Shown here one piece after another: positions 49,086 to 61,094 of a DNA stretch of 64,000 nt (position 1 is the first letter of the stretch; the number at the start of each line of letters is the position of its first letter). Both the position numbers and the translations under genes were made by a program. A model generated the notes under the pieces. That model was not told the origin of the DNA. It saw only the letters and a program-made list of their open reading frames with translations, and made no database searches. The stretch lies in NCBI GenBank assembly GCA_034687125.1, contig JAQGBZ010000033.1, positions 248,001 through 312,000 of the forward strand, written 5' to 3'. The DNA comes from Neelides folsomi (taxonomy: Eukaryota; Arthropoda; Collembola; Neelipleona; Neelidae).

Positions 49086-51756
49086 TTACTCATCTACTTG
49101 AGGTTGAGCCATTTCATTCATCTGAGCCCTGGACTGAGGCCGACAAACCAAATTAGCTTCATTTCCATCATCCACGCCGCAAAAGTTGAGATTCTGAGGA
49201 TCAAGATTATAGCAGCCTTCGATTGAAAATGGAACTGTACATCCATTATTTCGCAAACATTGTCTGAGCAAATGGCTCAACTCGTAGTTTTTCCGGAAAA
49301 GATTCGTAATCTCTTCAATGCATTCGTTCCTACCTGAAAGATGAATAAAGCAAAGATGTATAGAAAAAATGTTTCAAAGTTTAAAAAATCAGAGATAATT
49401 TAAATAAATGACTATTTAAAAAGAACACCTTTAAGCATTTTTCCATATTGGTCGAAAACCCTGAGAGCTTCAATCCAAAATTCCTTGCTTTTTGTTTCTG
49501 TGAAACAGTGAAATTGTCTCCAATAAGCCTCAACAGCATTATGACTTGGGAATTGGAACTTATTTATCTTGTAGTCAATCACTTCATCTTTAGTTGGAAT
49601 TCCCTCCCTGTTTAAAAAATCCTTATCTTAAAAAACCTGTGTAGATAAATTAAGAAAGTTTATATAATTATATAAGAGATCTTACATTTTTGGATTGGTA
49701 TTTACAAGACAAAATTGTACTTCTGGGGGACGATCATCTAATGATGACATTTTACTCGGAACGTAAGGATGTCCAAGCTGTTTGACAATCACTTTTGATT
49801 CGGAGTTTAAAATAAACTCGAGCTTTTTCCTTGCAGCCTCTTCTTTAATTGCCCACAAATCCATATAATTTCTAAAATTTGTTGCGACACTGTGAAGTGT
49901 TTTTTCTCTATCGGAAAGAACGAGTTCTTCCAATCTCTTTGTTTCCCGAATCAAACGCTCCGTTTCTCTCTTTCCATTTGCAACAGTGTCTCTGAAAATC
50001 TTTGCTTTCTCGTGGAAGTTGTCTCTTTTTTTCATCATGAGTCTCTTCATGTTGTTCTTCAGATCATTGTTTTCGTTCATTCGATGACGAAGGACGTTCA
50101 AATTGTAGTCGAGTTTGTCTAAATTTGCTTGACACGCTCCTTTCACTCCTTCCAATTCTTGGAACAATGTCTATGAAAAATATTCTTAAATAAACCAAAC
50201 TGTTAATAATGAATCTAAATAATAATTATATAATTATTTTTAATTTTTAACCCTCATGTCCTCTTCCATCATATTTTTAATTTCTCTTGACTCTTGACTC
50301 AACAAGAACTGTATTTGGGTGAGGATATCAAATCGGCCAAGAGAATCTTCTTTTCTTTTATTCAAAGAGTCAACCTCCATGCCTTCAAATGTACAAAGAA
50401 GGTTCATCCAATCCTTTTGAAACTCCTCTAGCAACTTTTCTCTGTCATCCACTGTATAATTCTAAAAGTAAGGTTAATAAATGTGAGCATATTGGAGCTA
50501 CAAGGTATTTGTTTTAAAATGAGTAAGAAAATTCGAATATTAAAATAAGTAATTATTTATTTATTCGGAGATATACTTACTTCAATGAGTTCAAGCTCCT
50601 CCAGAAAGGTTCGTCTCAAATTATCAATTTGGTTATCAATTCTGTCTCCCATGAGCATAATGTCCTTCTGATACTTATCCAGATTTGACTCATATTCCAT
50701 ATCATTATCGTCGATTTCCTGTTTCAGTCGCTCGATTGTTTCTTCTTTCTTTTGAAGAAGTTTATCACACTCTCTTTTTTGCTTATCAATCTTAAAAATT
50801 TCATTAATAAAAAAATTGCTCGAAATATCCAAATATTAATTAATTATAAAAAATCTTAAAAATTAATAAACCCTACCTGTTCAAAAAGTTCAAGAGGTAA
50901 AACTTTTTCAGCATTCAGGAACCATTTTTGACTAATTTCGTCATATAATTTTTGAGCTTCTTCTGCTTCCTCCTTCAGAGTTTTAAGACGTTCATTTCTA
51001 TTCGTTTCATCTCGAATTTGCCGAGTTTTTTCTCGATATTCTGCTGCAATTTTTACGTTTGTAATCTAAAATCCATCCATGTTTATCAAACAAATTTAAA
51101 TGGATTTAACTCAAGGTTTAACTTACTTTAAACCATTTAAGTTAAAAAAAAAATCTCACAAGAATTTCTCCATCGTTGAGAATGTCATCAAGCTGCTTTC
51201 TACTTTCTTCAATCTGGGCTTCAAGCATTGTGTTTTTAAATGGTTTCCCCTTCTCTTCTCCTTTGTTCTCTTTCAAATATCCATCGTTTTCTTCGCCCCA
51301 ACCGTCGTCTTCTTCATCTTTCTCTTCCGCCTCTTGATCTTTGTTTTTCTGGATTATTGCTTCTGCTCTCTTTCGTCGTCCGTTCTCTTTGTTCTTTGAC
51401 CTCTCTTTTGCCAACTCCTGGTCAAATAATAATCCAGGGATTCCATCGGAAGCATCCTCCCGTTTGTCACTTTTTTCTTCTCTTTTAGCTTGTTTTGCTC
51501 TAAAGTTTCAATATGCCATTATAGCAAATATTTAAGAAATTTTAATGTTTTTTGCAAAATTAAATTAGGTACTACTACTATACATATTATATTACAAACA
51601 TAAACAGCATTTAGTAGAATTTTATTAATGCATTTACTTTTCTTTCTTAATTTTGTCATCATCCTCACCGCCAAATTCACTTTCTTCTCCATCTCCTTCT
51701 TTCTTCCAATCTTTGCACATTTTAGATTTATAATTTCCCTTTTCTTTTTCAGCCAT
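49086..51756 (-). CDS. DRC1: Dynein regulatory complex subunit 1 (DRC1, CCDC164)
   Basis: DRC1 is a coiled-coil backbone protein of the nexin-dynein regulatory complex that links outer doublets in motile cilia and sperm flagella. Eight exons (51638-51756, 51160-51499, 50877-51065, 50581-50790, 50252-50461, 49686-50170, 49429-49607, 49086-49333) give 659 residues (human 740). After a charged Lys/Glu N-terminus comes the family-typical ILITNVKIAAEYREK, then KLYDEISQKWFLNAEKVLP, and long heptad coiled coils (TFLEELELIE, KLDYNLNVLRHRM). The C-terminal domain (AVEAYWRQF ... FWIEALRVFDQYGKMLKGRN) matches the conserved DRC1 end. Human numbering of the middle Glu-rich insertion is absent, explaining the shorter length. 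An X-box lies upstream. Confidence 0.93.
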
Positions 51757-53675
51757 TGTGCAATGTTAAATGTAAAAATTGATCCGTTAACTAATAAATA
51801 AATATGTAACGATAAATAATCTAGAAAATCTTCAATTTATAAATTAATTCAATGGAATAGATATAATGAAATGACAAATTACACTTATTGAGAAAGTTAT
51901 TTGTTAGAAGGACTTTGTCTTATATGATCTGAGGAGCGCCATATAAGATAGTTGTTTTTCAGCATAAATCAATTGAGCGTTGCACGGCTACTCACCTATT
52001 CACATTTTGTCTGTGGTATTTATAGCATTTATACCTGTATGTTCATTTATATGACATACACGTATATCGTATATGGATATATCCCATTGGCGAAAATATA
52101 CCAATACATCCTGATTCCTGAATACCTATCAATTGGTAATACATCCATTGTAAGGATAAAAAATAATTAAATTAATTAACCCAGCGTCAAAAATTCAAGC
52201 ATGGAAAAAATTATGTGCAGAATGTGAATGCCAATTACGGTACAAATATTTCAATCGCTGCACCTCAACGTTAATACTCCCTTGTAAAGCTTACATAGCC
52301 AATAATATAATAAAGCTCTATTTAGAATCCTCCCATCAATCCTCGTACTACTTGAACAACAGATCATTAAAATCTTCCACAAGCAGAGAACTGACTATTC
52401 CAAACTTGAAATATGAGATTCAATCAAAGATAGCGACTGCAGTGGAATGAAGCTCGGAAAATGATCAAAGGAGACTATTCAAGACCACGTCGTCTTATTT
52501 AAGATCAAACACAGCGAAAAATATGAATAATGCGTAGTGGTAAAGAACTTCACAATTGAATCTCATTTTGCAATCCAATCTCAAGTCAATAGTAAGCAAT
52601 TTTATTCTTACTTTCATTACATTCTACTTATACACATACAGGTATTTACATGCAGTATTTGTATTATGTAGTATAATCATTATACTTATTTATAATCTAG
52701 CATCTACATATCAATACGTAATGCGCAATTGGCAATTATGGTAGTGCTTACGAGAAGCTTGTTCATTGGGAAAATTGATACCATCAGGACTTTCACAAAA
52801 CGCAAAATTAGAAAGATTAACTCCCAAATTCATTCTTATTATTAACACTGATAATGATTTATTTCTGATTTGAGTCATTATCACCAAAATGAATGACCAA
52901 TCATTTATAAATGCATTTCATATCATAAGCATATTTTCATATCAATTCCCTCCTTCTCATTTTTAAATAAATTGAAAATGAACACAAATAATCTCTTTCT
53001 CACTTGACATATGAATGGCTTGAATTATAGAAGAATTAACTCATTGTCAGACTAATACTCACTCACAGATAATACACATAAATCACTTATTAACCGTATT
53101 ATCCATTTTGACATTCAGTACTTAATTCATTATTACGAATTGATTTTAGAAACTTTTCATTGTTTGCATTAAATCTGATAAGATTCTTATCACTTTATCA
53201 TTAATTCTCTCAATTACTTTCCTTATATAAAAAGGTAATTAAGCGTACCGGGTTAGATAGTTTAGAGAAAGAACCAGGGAACGTTTGGTATTGTTTACAC
53301 GTAGAGTTCTCCCGAATTTGCCCAATGGTTTTTGTATATCCCAATGAAGGGTTTGGGAGTCTGTGAAGGAATGTGAAGAGCCGCTCTACACTCTGAGCAT
53401 TTGATGGCCGAGGGTAAATAGTTCCTTCCGAGGTTCACCCATTGAGAGATAAACTCCACCCTTTGGAGTCACCCTCTGCACCTGGGAGTGTAGAGAGCGG
53501 AGTGATACCAAGAGCGGCTTTTATTTGATTCTAGTACCTCAGCGCATTGCCTCGCTCCTCTCTTCATCTTCCCTATATGATCTTCCTCCGAACAATCAGT
53601 CTCTTCCCTTTAAATACCATTTATTTAAATATGTGACAATGATCATCATCATGAGTTGACGAGTTGAGGGTGACT
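51757..53675. promoter_or_regulatory. 1.9 kb divergent region between DRC1 and LRP5/6
   Basis: This is the longest gene-free stretch in the window, holding both promoters. An X-box lies at 51979-51991. Bases 53230-53675 are markedly less AT-rich and are probably the LRP5/6 core promoter and 5'UTR; within them CCGCTCTACACTC (53381-53393) pairs with GAGTGTAGAGAGCGG (53486-53500) apart from a two-base bulge. Bases 52000-53200 show only short chance frames, and I see no coding sequence or transposon in them. Confidence 0.5.
51979..51991 (-). promoter_or_regulatory. RFX X-box candidate upstream of DRC1
   Basis: Read on the minus strand, the site is GTAGCCGTGCAAC. It fits GTNRCC-N(1)-RGYAAC at 11 of 12 defined positions; only the first R is T. 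It lies 223 bases upstream of the DRC1 start codon in the same orientation. RFX factors control motile-cilium genes in animals, so the position is meaningful. Confidence 0.5.
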
Positions 53676-56600
53676 ATGCGGGTCCTCCTCCTCCTTCTCC
53701 TCATTTTCGTCCACGGTTCTGAAGGTGAGTTCCGTTTAATCATTGCACCATTTTGACCACTTCAAAACCGCACACTTTTTTTGTTTACATTATTTATTAG
53801 CCTCTTTACATTTGTAAGGATTTTCCATTTATATGTCGGAAATTCAGGATTGTGTTTAAATAAGTTTAAATAAAATTATATAGTGGATATTTTATATTGG
53901 TGACTTTATTGAGTTGAAGTTGTATAATAGAGAGCACTAGCTTGGAAATGTTGTAAATGAACTTGTTAATGAAGGATAAACATAGACACTAAATGATGAT
54001 CCGGCAATTTGTTAAATATTTAACTTATTGAACGTTATTAGACGGCTTCCTTAAGTTTAATTATTTAATAAATAATATCATTGGTTAATATGTTATATGA
54101 CTTTTTAGAACTAAATACTCGAATCTTTGGTGGATATTTTAGCTATCATGTGCATGTGTATATCAAGTCAAGTATCAACAAGTTAAAATTCTTATTGTAT
54201 CAGTCTTCTTGTTAGACATTTTTTGAATTTTTTATCGTAAGATTTAATGTAACGATTGAATTCTTATAGAAAAACCGCGGATAATCTTTGCAAATCGTCG
54301 AGATATAAGAATACTCGATGTTGTTGGGAGCGGCAAGAGGAGCAATACATCAATTGTTGTCAAAGACTTGAACGAAGCAACAGCTCTCGATATCAATTAT
54401 GAACGCGACTACGTGTGCTGGTCGGACATTGAAGCTGAAAAAATTCAATGTCAACACAATAATAAAAAGGTACTTTCATTACAAATTAAACTTCTTCACA
54501 ATGCTTTATAAATGGATTACTCATTAACTTATTATGCATAGCTATAAGCTTTTTCTCCCTATGATTTCCCAATAATAAAAATGATTGATTTTAACTTTAT
54601 AGACAACATTGGTGTCGACGGCTCTTCCTGCTCCAGAGGATCTTGTCTGTGATTGGCTCACCAACAAACTTTATTGGTCTGACTCAGAAACAAATAGGAT
54701 CGAAGTCGTGTCAATGGACCCTCCATATCATAGAAAAGTTTTAATTTGGGAAGAAATTGATCAGCCAAGAGCTCTTGCTTTGGCTCCTCATCTTGGGTAA
54801 AAGATTAGATAATGTTTTTAAATCAATATGCCAAATGATACAATATGATTACTCATGCTATTTTGCTGATTCAGATTAATGTTCTGGACTGATTGGGGAG
54901 AATGGCCAAAAATCGAAAGAGCAGGAATGAATGGAGAAGACAGAAAGGTCAATTGGATATTTTTTCTGTACTTCGATCATAATAATTTTTATATTAGACA
55001 TACTAGTCTAATAATTTTTAATATTTTTGCTAAACTGTTCAAAACTGTCTTTAAAATAACAATGTTAAATGCAATCAATAGGTGATAGTAGAAAAGGAGA
55101 TATTTTGGCCAAACGGTATAGCTCTTGATTTAAACGAAGAAGAGATATACTGGGTCGACGCCAAACTTCTCTACATTGCAAAAGTAGACTTTCAAGGGAA
55201 CAATCGCAAGGAAATCAATCGGGGTGACCCTAAGCATCCTTTCGCATTAGCTTTTTACGAGAGACATCTCTATTGGAGCGATTGGAAGACCAAGTAATTA
55301 TAATTATCCATTAATCTAATTTTTCAAAGGTTAGTTAATTGCTCTTAAATAACACATTTTTATTTTAACAGTTTCTTACATACAATCAAGATAGATGGAA
55401 CAGGTTTAAGTACACTCTCAACGAAACAGAGCTTAACTCCGATGGATATCGTGATTTTCGAAGAGCAAGCCCTTCCAAGGCCCATTTGGGGAGATGCTCG
55501 AACCAACCCATGCCAAAAATCCCAATGTTCTCATCTTTGTCTTCTGGCCCCTAAAGAACCTTATTTTAATTGTGCATGCCCTATCGGAATTCGTTTGACC
55601 GATGAAAAGACCTGCGACTCTCAAATGAATTCATTTCTCCTTGTGGCAAAGGGGACGGACATTCGAAGGATATCTTTAGATACGGCTGATTTCACAGACG
55701 TCATTCTTCCCTTCACTGGAATCAAACACATTCTCGCGGTTGACTATCATATCAAATCAGGCTATGTTTTTTGGACTGATGATGAAGCAAGGAGAATCAG
55801 AAGAGGTAAAAATTACAATTAATTTTGCTACTAAAAGAAAAACAATAAGGGAGAGAATCTAATGTATTTTGTATAATTTGTTATTTTCAGCTCAATTGGA
55901 TGGAAGTCAACAGATGGATGTGATCAAAGAAGAAATTGTTCATCCTGATGGTTTGGCTATTGACTGGGTGGCGGATAACATTTATTGGACTGATGCTGGA
56001 ACTGATCGAATTGAAGTTGCGCGACTAAATGGAGGACATAGAAAGGTTCATATTAGGCATTTTATCATAGTGTGAAGAAAATGACATTTTTTGAATACAC
56101 TTACTAATATTGAAACATTTTTCATAGATTTTGATAAGTCGAGGGCTCCAAGAACCAAGAGCAATCAGCGTAGATCCAAATAAAGGATTGTTATTCTGGT
56201 CTGATTGGGGAAAAAGAGCTAAAATTGAGAAGTGAGTATTTGCCTTAATTAGAAATAATTCGAATCTATACAAGCTGACTGACAATGAGCGAATTTCTAA
56301 TACACTTACTAAGTCTAATATGGTATTAATTTTTAACAGATCTGCACTTGATGGAACATCCCGGGTTGTTGTTATTGCTAATGACATATTTTGGCCAAAT
56401 GGCATTGCCCTTGATTTGCACTCCGAGAAAATATATTGGTGTGATGCTAAAACAGACAAAATTGAGGTATGAATACTAAATATGTTATTTCTCTTATTTA
56501 TCTAAAAGCAAAATTCCATGAAATTGTAACTGTATATTGAATGTACTAATGAGTGGAATAATAAGTCTTTGATTTAATATTTTAGATGGCCAATTATGAT

Positions 56601-59600
56601 GGAACTACTCGTCGAGAAATCTTGAGCGAAGCTCTTCCTCATACATTTGGTTTCTCTCTTCTTGGAGAATACATTTACTGGACAGACTGGCAAAAGAGGA
56701 GTATAGAAAGAGCCAACAAACTCACTGGGGGTGATCGGTCCACAATTAAAGATCCCTTCAGTGACCCAATGGGGCTTAAAGGAGTTTCAATGGCGGATTT
56801 CAACTTTACCAATCCTTGTGGGACAAATAACGGCGGATGTGCTCATTTATGTTTGTACAAACCACCGATGCCTGTCTGTGCTTGTGCTAGCGGTGAGTTT
56901 CATCTTCAAACAAGTCTATACATTCTAATTTGTAAAATGTAAATAAACAAATGGACTTTTTTTCCCATCAGGCTATGAACTTGAGCAAGACAATAAATCT
57001 TGTACAATACCAGAAGCCTTCCTCGTCTTTTCTCGTGACGGAGATCTTCATAGGATTTCTCTCAACCGGTCAAACCACGACGATGTTATTCCTGTGTCAA
57101 AAGTGAAAGCGGCAATGGCTCTTGATTTCGACACCATTGAGAATAGGATTTACTGGAGTGACATGAAAGTTAAAGCAATATCCAGAGCTTACATGAACGG
57201 ATCAGAAACTGAAAGAGTGAGAATTAATCACTATTAATGTTTAACTAATTATAATTTAGGAACAAGGCTTTTTCATTAATTGGATGAATTGTAGGTGATT
57301 GAATGGGGTCTTCAGCATCCAGAGGGAATAGCTGTTGATTGGCTCTCAAGAAATATCTATTGGACGGATTTTGGAAGGCATAGAATTGAAGTTGCAAAAT
57401 TGAACGGAGACCATAGGCGAACAATTCATTGGATTGATATAGAAAATCCAAAAGTTATAACTCTCCATCCAGCTAAGGTAAACAATTTTTTTAATTGAAT
57501 TTGATACCACATCTATTAAATATTTTTTTCATTTTATACATTTTATCTTCACTTATTTGAATAGTAAGCGAATCCATAATATATATTTAGCACAAATAAT
57601 AGTAGTTTTGTACGTAGTTTAGTGTTAATTATTTTTTATTTAATGTGGGGTTTTTATATCATGTTTTATATCATTAATTAAATATTCAATATTGAATTCT
57701 GTAGGGTTGGCTCTATTGGTCAATGTGGCGTTCACCAAATCCTACAATTGAGAGATCCGCTCTTGATGGATCTCGACGAACGACATTTGTAGGGAAAGTT
57801 GGAAGGGCAAACGGTCTGACAATCGATTTAGAAGACAATTATCTCTATTGGACCGACATTGATTCCATGTCGATCGAAAGAGTAAGTTTGAATGGAGATA
57901 AGCGAGAAGTCATCGTGCCAACCGGAATCTACAGACCTTCAACCATTGCTCAATATCAGGTTTGAATTTTAAACAAAACTCATAATTTACTGATTCATTG
58001 TTGATAATTTAATACCGTTATTGTTCGAATAAGAGCCTCTGCTCGAATAAGAGCCCCCCCCATGAAACCTAGTTTTTTAATAAGAGCCCAGGCTCTTAAT
58101 CGAACAATAACGGTAAGCACTTTTTATAATTAATTGTGTTTATTAAGGATTATATTTACTGGTCCGATATGGCAAGTCAGACAATCCAGCGAGCAAACAA
58201 ATCATTTACTTCTGAATCATTGAAGTTGGCGACAGCCAGGGATATATACGACATGGCCATTTATCACAAGTTAAAACAACCCGGGTGGAATCCATGCTCT
58301 CAAGCCAATTGCTCTCATCTTTGTTTTCCTAAACCTGGAAGCAAGGGGCAGCCGTCTCACCCACAATGCGGCTGCCCCACACATCATACACTTTCTCAGG
58401 ATGGATCCATGTGTGTGTTCCCGACAGAATTCCTCCTTCTATCTGGAGGAAGTTCAATCAGTCGGCTGATGATGGACTCAAATGAATGTCCTGATGCTGT
58501 CGTGATTGGAGGTCAAAAGCGAGTCGGAGGAGTCACATGGGACGGACGAGACAAAGTGATTTATTGGGCTGATCTCAAGTTAGGAAATATTAAGAGGGGA
58601 TATGAAAATGCAACGTTTGGAAACTTATTTGGAAATGACGAAATCCTCAAACCCTTTGATCTCGCATTTGATCCTTTGAGGAGAATTATTTTCTGGACAT
58701 GCGAGAGTTTCAATTCAATTAACATTACTGACGATAATGGGCGGCAGCTTGGAACAATCTTAAACGGGGTATTTAACGTTCAGTGTTAACAATCAAGAAC
58801 ACAAATAGGGTTTTTACTAAATGTTTAATTTTTGGTTTAACAGAAAGATGATCGACCCAGGCATTTAGCACTCAATTCTCTCAAGTCACACCTTTACTTT
58901 TCGAATGAAGGGAATATCGAAAGAATTCGATTGGATGGAATGGAACGAAAGGTCATTGCGAAAGGCACTGGGAGTGTCAATGGCCTAACTATTGATATTA
59001 AGGAAGAACAACTTTACTGGACAGACGGAGTTTCAAAAAGAATTGAAACTTCTGATCTAGAAGGAGGGAATAGAAAGATCCTTATGAAAAATTTGGATTC
59101 TCCTGCTACGATTGCTGTGCATGGGAGGTATATTCGTTTTTACATTAGTTGATTTTTAAAGTTCAATTTTAACCAGTCACATTAACACAATTAAATTTTT
59201 CTAATTCAGGTTTGTCTATTGGGCCGAAGAGAAGGGTGGAGTTGAAAGAGTAGAAAAATGGACTGGTGAAGAAAGATTCGAAGCCTTGTCCAGGAGAGAA
59301 CTCGTCAGTTTCATTATTTCAGTTAATGATACATCACAGGTACAACATAATTAACGTTTTGTGATATAATATAATGTAATATAATATTTTTATATTACAT
59401 CCTCCAAAAAGCTAATATTTTCATCATTTAAAGTATTAATATAATAAATAATTAATAATTTAAATAGGATCATAAGGGTCATAGGTGCAATCGTCCTGAA
59501 TGTTCGCACATTTGCCTTGATGATGGTTGTGCTTGCCCTGAAGGTCTCATGCTTGCCGACGACCGTCGAACATGTGTGTTCAGAATGCCATGTGGAGCAC

Positions 59601-60482
59601 ATGAGTTTGCTTGCACCCGTGGTTCAATCGGATGCATTTCCCTTTTGCTCAAATGCAATGACGTCCGTGACTGCTTTGATGGCAGTGATGAAGTTGGGTG
59701 CGAGTGTGAATTTGCATGTCCTTGTGAAGGTGAGATTTTACTCTTTGGAATATGTAACAATAAAAATTGATGAATTACCATTTATCATGGAAGAATAATG
59801 TAAACATTTTTTAAAAAAACAGGAGGCGAATGTCGACAAAGATGCTTAAGCAAAGAAGCTCTTTGCGATGGAATTGAAGATTGCCCATCAGGTTGGGATG
59901 AACTTTCATGCGAACTTCCAATTCCTATTGATTCATCGACGTCAACGCTTACCACCATCATTACACCGCTACTTATTGTGTTCGCGGCCCTGATCGGAGT
60001 CGCCATTTGGTATTGTTTAAGAACTAAGTCGGTGGGATCCATAGAAGATTCCTCTGATCCGCTCAATCCTCCAACTACAAATATGACGACAGTTAATACT
60101 TCAGGTAAGAACTATTATTTCAATCAATCAAATACTTGATTTACTTTCAATATATTAAAATGAAGTTTTTTTCAATAAATTATTAAATTTTTATTATTTT
60201 ATAGAAACGCTTTTCCATCCACCATCATCATCGATTGGTTCATCCCCATATTGTGAGCTTCTCGTCCCTCACCCGTCACCGGCCACGGAAGTGAGATCCT
60301 ATTGCTGCCACGGGAATTACGCTATGTCGTACTACAAAGGAGCACCGCCTCCCACGCCTTGCTCTACTGATGTCTGTGATAACTCCGACATTTACACCTT
60401 CGCCCCTCCCCCGTCCCCCCACACGTCGTCTCCAAACTCGACGATCCGATCTCCACATCCTCCACCCCCATCCCCCACTTGA
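53676..60482 (+). CDS. LRP6: Wnt co-receptor LRP5/6 (arrow)
   Basis: LRP5/6/arrow binds Wnt with Frizzled and recruits axin. Nineteen exons (53676-53724, 54270-54469, 54603-54796, 54875-54947, 55082-55293, 55372-55805, 55891-56045, 56128-56231, 56340-56466, 56586-56892, 56972-57216, 57295-57477, 57705-57959, 58148-58768, 58844-59127, 59210-59339, 59468-59729, 59823-60104, 60205-60482) give 1464 residues. A signal peptide ([17 protein letters not shown]) leads four YWTD beta-propellers, each closed by an EGF module (about residues 290, 601, 895 and 1198). Two LDLR-A repeats follow where vertebrates have three. A membrane helix (about 1321-1343) leads to a tail of about 120 residues, half the vertebrate length. 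It holds [16 protein letters not shown] and a terminal PPPPSPT, forms of the PPPSPxS motif phosphorylated by GSK3 and CK1. Confidence 0.96.
58015..58113. mobile_element. 99-base non-autonomous DNA element (MITE) in an LRP5/6 intron
   Basis: Twenty-four-base terminal inverted repeats (58015-58038 and 58090-58113) differ at one position. The element is flanked by TA on both sides (58013-58014, 58114-58115), which fits a TA target duplication of the Tc1/mariner/pogo superfamily. The word CGAATAAGAGCC recurs inside the left half (58026-58037 and 58044-58055), so the ends are built of short subrepeats. It lies in the intron 57960-58147, 34 bases before the next exon. It has no coding capacity. One mismatch between the arms suggests it is fairly young. 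Confidence 0.8.
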
Positions 60483-60523
60483 CCTTTTGATCTTCTCGAC
60501 TCTTTTCATTGTTGTATTTTACA

Positions 60524-60529
60524 AATAAA
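60524..60529 (+). terminator. Poly(A) signal for LRP5/6
   Basis: AATAAA starts 42 bases after the LRP5/6 stop codon, a typical place for a short 3'UTR in this compact sequence. Confidence 0.5.
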
Positions 60530-60615
60530 TATTTTACTCATTCAACTTTTAAACCATTTGATATATCTCATATACCAGCATAATCTACATAAAAAAGCAA
60601 TAAGTATTGAAATAA

Positions 60616-60834
60616 TTAAACATTAATACTATACAATGCATTTTGAAAGACAAAGAGAGAAAATACAAAGTATAGGCATTTAACGTGTAGACGTTCATTG
60701 CATTGCACACACGTTCCTTTGATGCATTTTTTACTGTTTACATTTAACATGAGTTTAAATTTGGCGCACTTGACTCCGCGAAAAGTAAATCCAGCCACGT
60801 CGGCAGCTGACGTGAATTTCCTATTCCTTATCAA
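60616..60834 (-). pseudogene. Possible relic of a piggyBac-type transposase zinc knuckle (doubtful)
   Basis: A 72-codon minus-strand frame contains KKCIKGTCVQCNERLHVKCL. This resembles the Cys-rich end of piggyBac-like transposases (C-x2-C-N-x2-L-C-x3-C), with His for one Cys and one residue fewer before the last Cys. It also has a basic start (MIRNRKF) and a hydrophobic tail. No DDD catalytic core, terminal repeats or TTAA duplication is visible around it. It may be a short decayed fragment or a chance frame. Confidence 0.25.
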
Positions 60835-61094
60835 TCCGTCAAAAAATTGTTAAATATTTCCAATTAAATACCTTATATTTAACTTCAATTAGGAGTTTTT
60901 ATAATATTTAATTGAAATATTGAATGCAGAGGATTTATTAGTAAAAGTTCCAAAGACCCAATTTAAGATTTCACAAACTTTCCGATTTTCTAAAATTGTT
61001 ACATCAATACATTCGGATTTGCACCTTATTTCGTCGAAAAAAATGAGAAAGTAAATTCATTCCTAATTAATCCGAATTAAGACAATTTAGAACA

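Larger units (their letters stand above)
60483..61094. other. Spacer between LRP5/6 and SEC31
   Basis: This 0.6 kb holds the LRP5/6 3'UTR and the SEC31 promoter. A minus-strand cysteine-containing open frame (60616-60834) is listed separately. Bases 60850-61090 are AT-rich promoter-type sequence. Confidence 0.45.

Noticed and set aside
51952-52744. Short aromatic ORFs in the DRC1-LRP5/6 spacer
   Set aside because: Tyr/Ile-rich chance frames from TATA-type sequence; no coding signature.
60276-60509. 77-codon minus-strand Arg-rich ORF
   Set aside because: Antisense of the proline-rich LRP5/6 tail, whose CCC/TCC codons create an open Arg/Gly frame.
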